DNA of 64,000 bases from Kutzneria sp. 744 (GTDB taxonomy: Bacteria; Actinomycetota; Actinomycetes; Mycobacteriales; Pseudonocardiaceae), in the NCBI RefSeq assembly GCF_000568255.1, contig NZ_KK037166.1, forward strand, positions 11,065,401 through 11,129,400, read 5' to 3'. The notes under the pieces are model-generated. The model was not told the origin of the DNA and made no database searches. It saw nothing but the letters and a program-made list of their open reading frames with translations. A program made the translations under genes and the position numbers. Shown here in pieces: positions 24,185 to 33,717 of the stretch (position 1 is the stretch's first letter; every line of letters starts with the position of its first letter).

Positions 24185-25284
24185 TCGGCCTCCCTCTCGT
24201 CCGGAACGTCGGCGACAACGGCGAAGCCCCCGTCGCGCGGGCCCGCCTCGAACCGCCCGCCCATCAGCTCGACCCGCTCGCGCAGTCCGACCAGGCCCAT
24301 TCCGCTGCCGGGCAACGGATCCGGCGCGTGCGGCGGGCGGCCGTTGGTCACCGTGACCTCGACGGCGCCGGGCCGGTAGCGCAGGACGACCGTCGTCGGG
24401 GTCGGGCCGGCATGCTTGTGGACGTTGGTCAATGCCTCCTGCACGACGCGGTACACGGTGGCGGCGGACATGGGTGACAGCTCGCGTGGCGTTCCCTCGT
24501 CTCGCCGCGTGACCTCGACGCCGGCCGACCGGGACTGGTCGAGCAGCCGGCCCAGGTCCTCGATGGTGGCCTGCGAACCGTCCACATCGGTCGACTTCAG
24601 CACGCCGAGCACCTGGCGCAGCTGGGAAAGCGCCTCCTTGCCGGTCAGCCGGATCAGCTCGGCCTCGGTGGCCGTGTAGTCGTCCTTGGCGTTCATCTCC
24701 AGCGCGCCCGCGTGCAGCACCATCAGCGACACCCGGTGTGCCACGACGTCGTGCATGTCCCGGGCGATCCGGGCCCGCTCCTCGGCCCGGGCCCGTCCGG
24801 TCCTGGCCTCCTGTTCACGGGTCAACTGCGCGGTTCGTTCGTCCAGCCACAGGCCGACCGCCACAGGCAGCCACACGAACAACGCCGCCCCGCCCAGCAG
24901 GCCGTACGGATCGGGGGACGCCGTGACCGGCGCGAATTCCAGTGCGGTGGCGGCGATGACGTAGCCGAGGACGCGGGGCGAGCGGCGATAGGTCGAGGCG
25001 GCCAGGTAGGACGTGACGAGCAGCGTCGGCCAGGTCGACCGCAGCAGCCACGCCAGGACCGTGACCGCGAACAGCGGCCAGAGCCGGCGCGGCGTGAGCA
25101 ACACCGCGCCGGCGCCCAGGATCCCGAGCACCATGGCCGGCACGAGATCGGGCACGGGAAGGTGGAAGTAGGTGGCAGAGCGGGCGTCGGCCGGCAGCAG
25201 TGAGCCGGCGAACACCAGCGCGGCCAGGATCGCCCTGGTGCGCCGTGAAACCGCCCCCCGACCTTCGGTCACGCCGAACACCAT
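24181..25284 (-). CDS. two-component sensor histidine kinase (HisKA_3 type)
   Basis: 367 residues. Four or five membrane helices in residues 15-150, then the dimerisation/phosphorylation motif RARIARDMHDVVAHRVSLMV with His178 as phospho-site. The HATPase domain has ALTNVHKHAG (N box) and GSGMGLVGLRERVELMGG (G boxes). With its coupled response regulator it likely senses envelope stress or a drug and induces the ABC transporter facing it. Confidence 0.93.
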   Translation of the reverse strand: MVFGVTEGRGAVSRRTRAILAALVFAGSLLPADARSATYFHLPVPDLVPAMVLGILGAGAVLLTPRRLWPLFAVTVLAWLLRSTWPTLLVTSYLAASTYRRSPRVLGYVIAATALEFAPVTASPDPYGLLGGAALFVWLPVAVGLWLDERTAQLTREQEARTGRARAEERARIARDMHDVVAHRVSLMVLHAGALEMNAKDDYTATEAELIRLTGKEALSQLRQVLGVLKSTDVDGSQATIEDLGRLLDQSRSAGVEVTRRDEGTPRELSPMSAATVYRVVQEALTNVHKHAGPTPTTVVLRYRPGAVEVTVTNGRPPHAPDPLPGSGMGLVGLRERVELMGGRFEAGPRDGGFAVVADVPDEREAE

Positions 25285-25349
25285 AGCCCTACAACTAAAG
25301 TAGGGGCCGGCCGTCGCACTTCGGCCGACGTGTCGCACCCGGTCGGGCG

Positions 25350-26066
25350 ATGACGATGACTGCCATGGCCGACACGACAACCGCCGCCGTGCGCGCGGCG
25401 GGACTGAGGAAGATCTACGGGGCCGGCGACGCCCGGGTGGTCGCGCTCGACGGCGTCGATGTGACGTTCGCACGCGGCGGCTTCACCGCGATCATGGGGC
25501 CGTCCGGCTCCGGCAAGTCCACGCTCATGCACTGCTTGGCCGGGCTCGACCGGCCCGACGACGGCCGGATCTGGCTGGGGGACACGGAACTCACCGGGTT
25601 GCGCGACGACGCGCTGACGGCGTTGCGGCGCGACCGGATCGGTTTCGTGTTCCAGTCGTTCAACCTGTTGCCGACTCTGACGGCGCTGGAGAACATCACC
25701 CTGCCGTTCGACCTGGCCGGCCGCCGTGCCGACCCGGACGCTGTGCACGCCGTCGTCGACGTGGTGCGGCTGGGCGACCGCCTCGGTCACCGGCCGAGCC
25801 AGCTCTCCGGTGGCCAGCAGCAGCGGGTCGCGGTGGCCCGGGCGCTGGTGACCCGGCCGGATGTGGTGTTCGCCGACGAGCCGACCGGGGCGCTGGACTC
25901 GGTGGCGTCGGCCGAGCTGCTCGGGTTTCTGCGGCACAGCGTCGACGCGCTGGGGCAGACGGTGGTGATGGTGACTCATGATCCGGCCGCCGCCGCGTAC
26001 GCCGACCGGGTCGTGCACCTGGCCGACGGCACGATCGTGGCCGACCGGGTGAAGGTGGGGAACTGA
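25350..26066 (+). CDS. ABC transporter ATP-binding protein (MacB/LolD type)
   Basis: 238 residues. Walker [10 protein letters not shown] (about 51-59), Q-loop [16 protein letters not shown], signature [15 protein letters not shown], Walker [13 protein letters not shown] and switch VMVTHD are all intact. It pairs with the FtsX-type permease whose ATG overlaps its stop by one base. Likely exports or extracts a lipophilic or peptide compound under the adjacent two-component system. Confidence 0.94.
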   Translation: MTMTAMADTTTAAVRAAGLRKIYGAGDARVVALDGVDVTFARGGFTAIMGPSGSGKSTLMHCLAGLDRPDDGRIWLGDTELTGLRDDALTALRRDRIGFVFQSFNLLPTLTALENITLPFDLAGRRADPDAVHAVVDVVRLGDRLGHRPSQLSGGQQQRVAVARALVTRPDVVFADEPTGALDSVASAELLGFLRHSVDALGQTVVMVTHDPAAAAYADRVVHLADGTIVADRVKVGN

Positions 26067-28327
26067 TGTTGAAGGCCACGCTGCGCGATCTGTTCGCGCA
26101 CAAGGGGCGGGTGGCCATGACGATCGTGGCCGTCGCGCTGGGCGTCGCGGCCACGGTGGCGAGCTGGGTCGTCAGCGATTCCGTCGCGGCCACGTTGGTC
26201 CACGCCGATATCCGCACGGATGTCGGGATCTCGGTGCCGGGGCCGCTGAACGATGTCGATCGAGGCCGGCTGGCCGCGTTGCCCGGCGTCACGCGGACAA
26301 CAAGTGTTGTCAGCGGCCGGGCCGGGCTGGTGGGCCCGACCGGCAAGCTGGTCGATGTCGGCACGCTGCCCGAGCAGGCCGGCACGGATTGGGACGACAG
26401 CGGGCGGTTCGTGCTCGTTGCCGGACGTGCGCCGGCTCGGGCCGGGGAGATCGCCGTGAGTTCGGAGGCCGGCGTTCCGGTGGGCGACCGGACTCGGGTT
26501 CTGTTGGCCAGGGGGCAGCAGAACCCGGTGACCGTGGTCGGCGTGTTCCGCTATCGGACGCTCGGGCCCGATGAGCCGAGTCCTGTGGTGGCATTCTCAC
26601 CGGCGTCGACAGTGCTCGGCGCGACCTACTCACGGATCGAGGTCACCGGCGCTGACGTTGCTGCGGTGCGGGCGCTCTATCCGAAGGCGGCCACCGGGAA
26701 TGAGTTGGCGCTTGCGGCCCAGGAGCAGGCAGCCGGTGACGCCGAGGACCTGCGCGAGACCCTCCTGCCGTTCGCCGCGGTGGCGTTGCTGGTCGGAACC
26801 TTCGTCATCGCCAACACCTTCACCATGTTGATCACGCAGCGGACGCGCCAGTACGCGCTGCTGCGGGCGGTCGGCGCGTATCGCCGTCAGGTGCGGCGGA
26901 GCGTGCTCGTCGAGGCCGTCGCGCTGGTGGTGACCACCTTGTCGGCCTACGGTTCCGCGCGCCGGGCCGCCACGGTGCCGCCGGTCGCCGCGTTGCGGCT
27001 CGACGCCGGCCGACCCGAGCTTCGGCGTGGTCTTCTCGGCCTGCTCGCGTTGGTCGCGGGCGTGATTGCCGTAATGGCCACGCTCGATCCCGGCGCCGAC
27101 ACGACCGAACGGATCGTCGCCATCGGCGGGGCGATCGTCGGCGCGGTGGGAATCCTGCTGCTGGCCCCCGTTCTGGCCGGTGCCTCGCTGCGGCCGTTGA
27201 TCGCGCTGACCCGGCGGTTGGCCGGCCCGGCGATGAGGCTGGGCGTGCAGAACGCGGCCCGCGATCCCCGGCGTACGGCCGGCACCGCCACGGCGATCAC
27301 CGTCGGCCTCGGGCTGGTCTGCGCCTTCGGCACCTTGAGCGCGACCCTGACGGCGTTGATCGGCTCCGCGGACCGCGTCAACATTCCCGTGACCACCACG
27401 ATTCTTGAGCCCGCCGCGGGCAGATCGGCCACTGTGGACGCTGCCGATCTCGGCACCGTGCGAGCACTACCGGGCGTCACCGAGGCCGCGGCGGCCCGCA
27501 ACGCCATCGCCGATGTGGGCTACGCGGGCGGCACCACCAGGTTCCGGGTGACGGCCATCGAACCGTCGGCACTGGGCACCGTGCTGACGCCGCAGCTCAC
27601 GGCCGGCACCGCCGACCTGCGTCGCGGCGTTGTGATCTCGCAGAACCAGGCCGACATGATGGGCGTGCGAACCGGCGACACCCTGACCCTCGGGCTGGGC
27701 GCCTCGACGGTTCGGACCGTGGTCGAAGGCGTGTACCGGGCCACCGAGTTGCAGTCCAGCCTGTACTTCGACGTCGCCCGCGCACCGGCCGAGGTGCGGG
27801 ACCGGCCGTCGCTGATCTACGCGGCCGGTCCCAACGCTCGTGCCGCCGTGGAGGCCGCTTTCCGCGGCCGTCCCGACGTTGTGGTCGCCGGGCGGGACGA
27901 CCTGGTTGCCGCCGACATCGCGGCGCAGGCCCTCGCCTTCGTGGTCATTGACGCCATGTTCGGCGTGGCCATCGTCATCGGCGTGTTCGGCGTGGTCAAC
28001 ACGCTCGTGCTGTCCGTGCTGGAACGCACCCGTGAGATCGGCCTCACCCGCGCCGTCGGGGCGAGCCGTCGTCTGATCCGGCGGATGATCACCGTGGAGA
28101 GCCTGGTGATCTCGCTGTTCGGGGCCCTGCTGGGCATCCTGGTCGGCGTCGCGGTCGGGGCGGTCATGCAGCACGCCATGCTCGGGCAGGAGCTGCTGAC
28201 CTTCTCCGTCCCGGTCGACGCCATCGGCCTGTCGCTGGTCGGCATCGTCCTGGCCGGGGTGCTGGCCGCCCTCTGGCCCGCGCAGCGGGCGGCCCGCACC
28301 GACGTGCTGTCAGCGATCGCCGGCTAG
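26066..28327 (+). CDS. FtsX-family ABC permease with shortened first membrane domain
   Basis: 753 residues. N-terminal helix and periplasmic domain, first FtsX domain (from about residue 235), a central helix pair, second periplasmic part, second FtsX domain (about 625-750). The second domain is complete (FGVVNTLVLSVLERTREIGL to WPAQRAARTDVLSAIAG). In the first, NTFTMLITQRTRQYALLRAV and VLVEAVA run directly into LVVTTLSAYGSARRAATVPP. About 65-75 residues that normally hold two membrane helices and the loop between them are missing without a frame change (near 26925-26935). Transport is doubtful unless the fused helix compensates. Confidence 0.88.
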   Translation: MLKATLRDLFAHKGRVAMTIVAVALGVAATVASWVVSDSVAATLVHADIRTDVGISVPGPLNDVDRGRLAALPGVTRTTSVVSGRAGLVGPTGKLVDVGTLPEQAGTDWDDSGRFVLVAGRAPARAGEIAVSSEAGVPVGDRTRVLLARGQQNPVTVVGVFRYRTLGPDEPSPVVAFSPASTVLGATYSRIEVTGADVAAVRALYPKAATGNELALAAQEQAAGDAEDLRETLLPFAAVALLVGTFVIANTFTMLITQRTRQYALLRAVGAYRRQVRRSVLVEAVALVVTTLSAYGSARRAATVPPVAALRLDAGRPELRRGLLGLLALVAGVIAVMATLDPGADTTERIVAIGGAIVGAVGILLLAPVLAGASLRPLIALTRRLAGPAMRLGVQNAARDPRRTAGTATAITVGLGLVCAFGTLSATLTALIGSADRVNIPVTTTILEPAAGRSATVDAADLGTVRALPGVTEAAAARNAIADVGYAGGTTRFRVTAIEPSALGTVLTPQLTAGTADLRRGVVISQNQADMMGVRTGDTLTLGLGASTVRTVVEGVYRATELQSSLYFDVARAPAEVRDRPSLIYAAGPNARAAVEAAFRGRPDVVVAGRDDLVAADIAAQALAFVVIDAMFGVAIVIGVFGVVNTLVLSVLERTREIGLTRAVGASRRLIRRMITVESLVISLFGALLGILVGVAVGAVMQHAMLGQELLTFSVPVDAIGLSLVGIVLAGVLAALWPAQRAARTDVLSAIAG

Positions 28328-29440
28328 CAAACCGCCGGCCGCCTTGGCGAAGCGGGCGCCCATGAGGCGATGGGTCTCGGCGTCGGGGTGGAGGTTGTCG
28401 GGCAGCTCGGGGTCGCCCTCGGCATAGAGCTCGCGGCCGTCCAGGTAGTGCAGGTTGGGGTCGTCGTCCGAGCGCTGCTTGACGATGCGGGCCAGCTCCT
28501 CGCGGATGACCGACAGCGTGAGCTTGCCGGGGGCCGGCTCGCCAGTGGCGCGGAAGCGGACCTGGTCGCCGTCCATGAGGGGCATGGCCGGGCCGGGGGT
28601 CTGCTCGTGGATGGCGCAGAAGATCGGCGAGACCACGAGCAGCGGCGTGTCCGGGTGGCCCTCGCGGATGGTGTCGAGGAAGCCGTGCACCGAGGGGCCG
28701 AAGACGCGCAGCCGCATCACGTCGCCGTTGACGAGGTTGATGCCCAGCTTGAGGCTGATCACATCGGCGGCGGTGTCCCGGATCGCCCGCGCGGTGAAGG
28801 GATCGAGCATCGCGCTGCCGCCGAAGCCGAGGTTGATCAGCTCCACGCCGGCCGCCGTGGCGGCGAGGGCGGGCCAGGTCTGGCTGCCGCTGGCGGCGTT
28901 CGAGCCGTGGCTGATCGAGCTGCCGTGGTGCAGCCAGATCCGGCGATCGGTCGTCACGGCCTCCACCGGCGCATCCGTGCGCAGGGCGACGAGCTCGGTG
29001 ATCTCGTTGTACGGCAACCAGATCACCACCTCCTTCGACCCCGGCGGGAGATCGAAGCGGACGGTGCCGACCGGGCCGGACACGGTCTCGGCGCCGCCGG
29101 TGGACATGTCGATGCGGAGCTCGTTGCCGCCCGTCGTGCTGGCCTGGCCGACCAGCTTTCCGTCGACCAGCAGGTCGTACAGGCCGTCCGGGCGCGCGGG
29201 CGCGCCGAGGTAGACGTTCTTGGTGCGGAGCGTGTCCAGCTCCACTGCCGTGGCGGAGGTGCGGAATACCAGGCGGACGCCCGAAGTCTGTGCCTCGGCC
29301 ATCATCAGCTGCCCGTCGGGGATCTGCACGCGTGCGCGGGCCGGCAGCCGATGCGGCTGCACGCCGTGCTCGGTCGGCTCCATGGCCAGCGCGCCCCGCA
29401 CCAGGTCGGCGGTGATCGGCGTGGTGATCCAGTCGTTCAT
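28310..29440 (-). CDS. SGNH/GDSL hydrolase
   Basis: 376 residues, cytosolic by lack of a signal. An N-terminal jelly-roll-like part (1-165) precedes the SGNH core. Ser block LHHGSSISHGS (about 172-182), Gly block NLGFGGSAM, Asn block LKLGINLVNG, and the C-terminal D-x-x-H block DNLHPDAETH. This order fits carbohydrate-esterase-like GDSL proteins. It overlaps the permease tail by 18 bp on the opposite strand. Upstream (right) lies the low-G+C island. Confidence 0.85.
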   Translation of the reverse strand: MNDWITTPITADLVRGALAMEPTEHGVQPHRLPARARVQIPDGQLMMAEAQTSGVRLVFRTSATAVELDTLRTKNVYLGAPARPDGLYDLLVDGKLVGQASTTGGNELRIDMSTGGAETVSGPVGTVRFDLPPGSKEVVIWLPYNEITELVALRTDAPVEAVTTDRRIWLHHGSSISHGSNAASGSQTWPALAATAAGVELINLGFGGSAMLDPFTARAIRDTAADVISLKLGINLVNGDVMRLRVFGPSVHGFLDTIREGHPDTPLLVVSPIFCAIHEQTPGPAMPLMDGDQVRFRATGEPAPGKLTLSVIREELARIVKQRSDDDPNLHYLDGRELYAEGDPELPDNLHPDAETHRLMGARFAKAAGGLLAGDR

Positions 29441-29738
29441 GACCCCACCCTGTCACAAAGCCGCGGGAAAAGTGGACTCATATCGGCCGGTGCCGACGGA
29501 ATTGCTTGTCAGGTGTCCTAACGCGTGCGATAAACGACACCACTTATCATTTCAACGACGAAATCGGTGAGGTATTGCCCGTGGCCATCGCCGTGGGATG
29601 GGGCTCTACGTCGGCCAGCCCCTGATCACCGGACTGGTGTCCATATTGGACAAAGCCGGTTGTCGACATCCGTGAGACGAAGTCTCAGCTGACCACGGTC
29701 GGCTGGAGGATACTTGTGGGAGCTGTTTGTTGATGATT

Positions 29739-29754
29739 GGTTAGTATACTAATC
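29739..29754. repeat. near-perfect 16-bp palindrome in the AT-rich island
   Basis: Core TTAGTATACTAA (29741-29752) is a perfect palindrome, extended imperfectly by flanking bases. It could be an operator or simply an AT-rich coincidence. Confidence 0.4.
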
Positions 29755-30113
29755 TTATTTGATATTCATGCATTGGGTTATGAAAATAAGAGATGGTGTG
29801 GCGAAGGCTATTCAATTAACGATCAATATCACATCGGCCAGTGCATTCGTGATGCTACTCCATCCTACGGCAGTGGATTCTTGTCATTTTCTGTATAGAC
29901 TCGAGGGTTTGTCGTGAACTACTTGCGGGGTGTTCGTGATGTTGCTAATAAAGCATGATTGTCATGCTAATTCAGCTTTGCGAGGTAGCTGGTGGTCAAA
30001 GGAAAGCACAGTAACTGAAGTTTTACTACCTGCGGAAACGACCACAGTCAGTGGATTCATTCTCCGGCTTATTACGTCACGAGGGGGTGTTCTAGTGGAA
30101 TACCATCCTTGTC

Positions 30114-30356
30114 ATGTTTATGGTGAGCGAGGTCTTACGTGGAGATGTTACAAGAACGGTACGTACAATTGTCATAACCGAGTTACCCCCAAACGTCACT
30201 CGAATCGCCGGAGCGGATAAATCATCCGGTGAGGCGTTGAAACTCGCTGCGATTGAGGTCATGTGCTGTCGATTGCTTCGCGCGATCACTGAAATTGGTG
30301 CTCCTGTAGGAGCCCTGCCAGCAAGCTTAAATTTCGTAATCGACTTCCTTTCTTAG
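30114..30356 (+). CDS. possible small hypothetical protein
   Basis: 80 residues: MFMVSEVLRGDVTRTVRTIV to LPASLNFVIDFLS. The central part SGEALKLAAIEVMCCRLLRA is amphipathic and looks protein-like, but codon use is AT-rich, unlike every neighbour, and no ribosome site is clear. Overlapping frames of similar size exist on both strands. Reported because it is the only plausible coding unit in the island; not recognised. Confidence 0.2.
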   Translation: MFMVSEVLRGDVTRTVRTIVITELPPNVTRIAGADKSSGEALKLAAIEVMCCRLLRAITEIGAPVGALPASLNFVIDFLS

Positions 30357-30579
30357 ATGAACCATAGTTCGTGCTCTCGCATAAGCAAGAGACACTCAAT
30401 GCACCCGCCGCTCGTCGTCCGCGGTCGCCTGCTGGTTAACAGTTTATAAATACATCTGGTTTGAGCGGTCCCGTTGTTCTGGAAAAGTTGAGAACAGAAC
30501 TCCTTTCTAGTCCTCACTGACTCAGATACGTTGCCGAGCCACTCACGTAGGACAAAAGCGACCGCTTGCCGCCGTCGAG

Positions 30580-30596
30580 CCGCCGCTGAGCGGCGG
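30580..30596. terminator. CCGCCGC/GCGGCGG hairpin
   Basis: Seven-base perfect stem with TGA loop near the right edge of the AT-rich island. It may mark the transcription end of the minus-strand hydrolase operon, or of the island. Confidence 0.4.
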
Positions 30597-30714
30597 AAAG
30601 GAGCCGTTGGGCAGAAGTCGTGCCCGAAAGGCTAACGATCAGCGTCGCCGCCGCGAATTAGCCTCGTGCCGGGATTCCCAAGTCTCCACCCGGTGCCGCG
30701 TGGTCCCCCTGTCA

Positions 30715-30728
30715 CCCCCGAGCGGGGG
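30715..30728 (-). terminator. CCCCC/GGGGG hairpin after hydrolase gene
   Basis: Stem CCCCC (30715-30719) and GGGGG (30724-30728) with a four-base loop, immediately downstream of the minus-strand hydrolase stop. Short but G/C-pure. Confidence 0.4.
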
Positions 30729-30730
30729 GA

Positions 30731-31615
30731 TCACGTCGGCTTGAAGAACTCCCGCACCGCCGCCGCGACCAGCTCCGGCTGCTCCTCCGGCAGGTAGTGG
30801 TCGCTGGGCAACGCCCGCCCCGTCACGTCGACGCCGTATCCCTGCCAGACATCGGGCACGTCGTAGGTGGCGCCGACGAAGCTGTGCTCTCCCCACAGCA
30901 CCAGCAGTGGGCACTCGATCCGCCGGTCGACGTCGGCGTTGTCGTGCACCAGATCCGCGCCGGCGGCGGCCCGGTAGTCGGCGCAGGAAGCGGCGATCGA
31001 CGCCGGATCGGAGAAGCAACGTACGTACTCGTCGACGGCGGCCGGGTCGAAGGCGGTGCCGCCGCTGTGCCGGGAGTTCATCCGCGAGCGGATCCAGAAC
31101 TCGGGCTCGGCGCCCAGCAGCCGCTCGGGAATCCCGTGGCCGGCGGCCAGGAAGAACCAGTGGAAGTAGCCCAGCCCTACCGCCGCGTCAACATGCTCGA
31201 AGGCGTATCGGGTCGGCACGATGTCCAGCACGGCCAGGCGTTCCACGGCATCGGGCGCGTCCAGGGCCATGCGATGCCCGACCCGCCCGCCACGGTCGTG
31301 CCCGACCACGCCGAAACGGTCGAAACCCAGTTGGCGCATCAGGGAAACCTGGTCGGCGGCCATGGCCCGCTTGGTGTACTCGGGGTCGCCCTCGGTCGGC
31401 GCGGGCTTGTCGCTGTCGCCGTAACCGCGCAGATCGGCCAGAACCACGGTGTGGCCGGCGGTCAGCAAAGGCGCCACGCGGTGCCAGATCAGATGCGTCT
31501 GCGGATACCCGTGCAGCAGAAGCAATGGCGGGCCCTCGCCCCCGACCGCGCAGTGGATCCGGGCGTCACCGGTGTCGATGTCCTGGTAGGTAAAGGAATC
31601 CGCCAACAGGCTCAC
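30731..31615 (-). CDS. alpha/beta hydrolase, haloacetate dehalogenase-like
   Basis: 294 residues from a GTG overlapping the upstream gene stop (GTGA). HGYPQTHLIWH (oxyanion), GHDRGG with nucleophile Asp, and ALPSDHYLPEEQPE with the catalytic His are all present. Paralog of 10394-11227. Coupled to the tartrate dehydrogenase-like gene, so it may act in the same small-acid pathway. Dehalogenase activity is only a family guess. Confidence 0.88.
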   Translation of the reverse strand: MSLLADSFTYQDIDTGDARIHCAVGGEGPPLLLLHGYPQTHLIWHRVAPLLTAGHTVVLADLRGYGDSDKPAPTEGDPEYTKRAMAADQVSLMRQLGFDRFGVVGHDRGGRVGHRMALDAPDAVERLAVLDIVPTRYAFEHVDAAVGLGYFHWFFLAAGHGIPERLLGAEPEFWIRSRMNSRHSGGTAFDPAAVDEYVRCFSDPASIAASCADYRAAAGADLVHDNADVDRRIECPLLVLWGEHSFVGATYDVPDVWQGYGVDVTGRALPSDHYLPEEQPELVAAAVREFFKPT

Positions 31616-32667
31616 GCGAACTCCAACACGGTCTTGGTGAACTCCACGGTCGACGCGGTCCCGCCGAGATCCGGCGTGCGCACCGGCGACTTGGCCAGGC
31701 AGGCGGCGATGGCGTTCTCGACCTGGGCCGCCGCCTCGGCGTGACCGAGGTGGTCAAGCAGCAGCGATGCGGTCCAGATGGCCCCCAACGGATTCGCGAT
31801 GCCGCGGCCGGCGATGTCCGGCGCGGAACCGTGCACCGGCTCGAACATCGACGGGAAGTCCCGCTCCGGGTTGAGGTTGGCCGCCGGCGCGATGCCGATG
31901 CCGCCGGCCACCGCGGCCGTCAGGTCGCTGAGGATGTCGCCGAACAGGTTGGAGCCGACGATCACGTCGAAACGGGTCGGGTCCAGCACCAGCTTGGCCG
32001 CCAACGCGTCCACGTGCTCGGACCGCCACGACACGTCGGGGTGGCTGGCGGCGACCTCGGCCACCACCTCGTCCCAGAACGGCATGGTGTGCACGATCCC
32101 GTTCGACTTGGTGGCCGAGGTCAGCACCCCGCGGCGGTTGTCAGCCAGCGTGAACGCGTACTCGGCGACCCGGGAGATGCCGGCCCGCGTGAACACCGCC
32201 TCCTGCACCGCCATCTCCTCCGGGAAGCCCCGGTGCAGCCGGCCGCCGATCTCGCCGTACTCGCCCTCGACGTTCTCGCGCACCACCACCAGGTCGACCT
32301 GGCCCGGCAGCGCCGTGCGGACCGGGCTCGGCAGGCCCTCGAACACCTTGACCGGCCGCAGGTTCACGTACTGGCGGAAGCCGCGGCGGATCGGGATCAG
32401 CAGCCCCCACAGGGAAACGTGGTCCGGCACCGACGGATCGCCCACCGCGCCGAGGAAAACGGCGTCATGGTGGCGGATCTGGTCCAGACCGTCGGCCGGC
32501 ATCATGGCGCCGGTCTCGTGATAGCGGGCGCAGGACCAGTCGAACTCGTCGTAGGCGAAGGTGACGCCGTGCCGCGCGCCGACGGTGTCCAGCACGTGCC
32601 GGGCCGCCGGCGTGACCTCGTGGCCGATGCCGTCGCCGGGGATGAGCGCGATCCGATGGGTGACCAT
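31612..32667 (-). CDS. isocitrate/isopropylmalate-type dehydrogenase, tartrate dehydrogenase subgroup
   Basis: 351 residues from MVTHRIALIPGDGIGHEV (an ATG four codons upstream is possible). Motifs NLRPVKVFEGLPSPV, VVVRENVEGEYGEIGGRLHR, ATKSNGIVHTMPFWDEV and GSNLFGDILSDLTAAVAGGI mark an NAD-dependent decarboxylating dehydrogenase. FEPVHGSAPDIAGRGIANP is the usual cofactor segment. The subgroup oxidises tartrate, malate or similar hydroxy acids. Upstream on the same strand is a LysR gene that may control it. Confidence 0.9.
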   Translation of the reverse strand: MVTHRIALIPGDGIGHEVTPAARHVLDTVGARHGVTFAYDEFDWSCARYHETGAMMPADGLDQIRHHDAVFLGAVGDPSVPDHVSLWGLLIPIRRGFRQYVNLRPVKVFEGLPSPVRTALPGQVDLVVVRENVEGEYGEIGGRLHRGFPEEMAVQEAVFTRAGISRVAEYAFTLADNRRGVLTSATKSNGIVHTMPFWDEVVAEVAASHPDVSWRSEHVDALAAKLVLDPTRFDVIVGSNLFGDILSDLTAAVAGGIGIAPAANLNPERDFPSMFEPVHGSAPDIAGRGIANPLGAIWTASLLLDHLGHAEAAAQVENAIAACLAKSPVRTPDLGGTASTVEFTKTVLEFA

Positions 32668-32737
32668 ACGTCCGATCACAGCACCACTGCCGACGCGCGG
32701 TCCAAGACCGGATCCCAGCCCGCGTGATAGGCGTTGC

Positions 32738-33607
32738 CTATGAGAGCATGGCCATGAACGCCGCGGCCGCCGGGCTCAGCCCGGCCGACCTCGTGGCCAG
32801 CGAGATGTGCAGGTACGCCTCGGGCTCCAGGTCGTGCACCCGCGCCCCGCTGCGCAGGGCCAGCCCGGCCCAGGCGTCCGACAGCACGGCCATGCCGGTG
32901 CCGTTGAGCACCAGCGGCAGGATCGCCTCCCGGTGCTCGGTGTCCACCACGGCCGCGAGGTCGACGCCGCTGTCCCGGATCCGGTCCACCAGCCGCCGCA
33001 TGCCGCTGCCGACCTGGCCCACGATCAGCCGGTGGCCGGCCAGCTCCTCGTGCCGAACGACGTGCCCGGCCGGGAACGGGCCGTCCGGCGGCGTGACCAG
33101 CACGAACCGCTGGCGCCCCAGCGACGTGAAGTGCACGCCGGCGGCCCTCGGCTCCTCCGTCGAGGCCAGCAGGCCCACCTCCACCGCGCCGGCCCGCACC
33201 ATGTCGATGACCGAAGACGCCGTGAAGGCCGCCCGCACCGCGACCGACATGCCCGGATGCTTCGCCGTGAACGCCCCGATCAGGCTGGGCAGCGGCTCCA
33301 CCGCCTGTGACGGCGTCGCCGCCATCTCCACCCGGCCCACCGCCAGCCCCGACACCGACTCGACGCTGGCCCGCGCCGCCGCCAGCCCCCGGACCACCTG
33401 CCGCGCCGGCTCCACCAGCGCCCGGCCGGCGTCGTTGAGCATGAGCCTTCGGCCGATCCGGTGGAACAGCGGCTGCCCCAGGTCCTTCTCCAGTGTCCTC
33501 AGCGCCTGCGACAGCGACGGCTGCGCCACGTAGAGCACCGCCGCGGCCCGGCCGACGCCGCCGTGGTCGACCACTGCCAGGAAGTACTCCAGCTGCCGAG
33601 CGTCCAC
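32738..33607 (-). CDS. LysR-family transcriptional regulator
   Basis: 289 residues from the GTG at 33607 (VDARQLEYFLAVVDHGGVGR), with helix-turn-helix AAVLYVAQPSLSQALRTLEK. The substrate domain follows (VEMAATPSQAVEPLPSLIGA). It lies 70 bp upstream of, and on the same strand as, the tartrate dehydrogenase-like gene, which is unusual for LysR. It is divergent from the methyltransferase at 33718. Confidence 0.9.
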   Translation of the reverse strand: MDARQLEYFLAVVDHGGVGRAAAVLYVAQPSLSQALRTLEKDLGQPLFHRIGRRLMLNDAGRALVEPARQVVRGLAAARASVESVSGLAVGRVEMAATPSQAVEPLPSLIGAFTAKHPGMSVAVRAAFTASSVIDMVRAGAVEVGLLASTEEPRAAGVHFTSLGRQRFVLVTPPDGPFPAGHVVRHEELAGHRLIVGQVGSGMRRLVDRIRDSGVDLAAVVDTEHREAILPLVLNGTGMAVLSDAWAGLALRSGARVHDLEPEAYLHISLATRSAGLSPAAAAFMAMLS

Positions 33608-33717
33608 AGTGGCCAGTATTTCACCTGAGCGTGACCTATCACCCGTTCCGGGGTATGTCGACGCACCAGCGGTGATCACTAGGCTGGTCGGCGACTTCGA
33701 GGAAGAGGTGGCAACGG

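Larger units (their letters stand above)
29441..30638. other. low-G+C island without convincing genes
   Basis: About 1.2 kb whose composition differs sharply from the rest: for example only 22 of the 60 bases at 29761-29820 are G or C. Stops are frequent in all frames. It contains a TTAGTATACTAA palindrome (29741-29752), a phrase MGLYVGQPLITGLVSILDKAG in a 25-codon frame at 29598-29675, and one possible 80-codon gene (listed separately). No tRNA, IS end or known RNA was recognised. It may be acquired DNA or old non-coding remnant. Confidence 0.7.

Noticed and set aside
29930-30220. 96-codon plus frame in the AT-rich island
   Set aside because: Contains many Cys, His and Trp in random order, no ribosome site, and overlaps another candidate; no support for coding.
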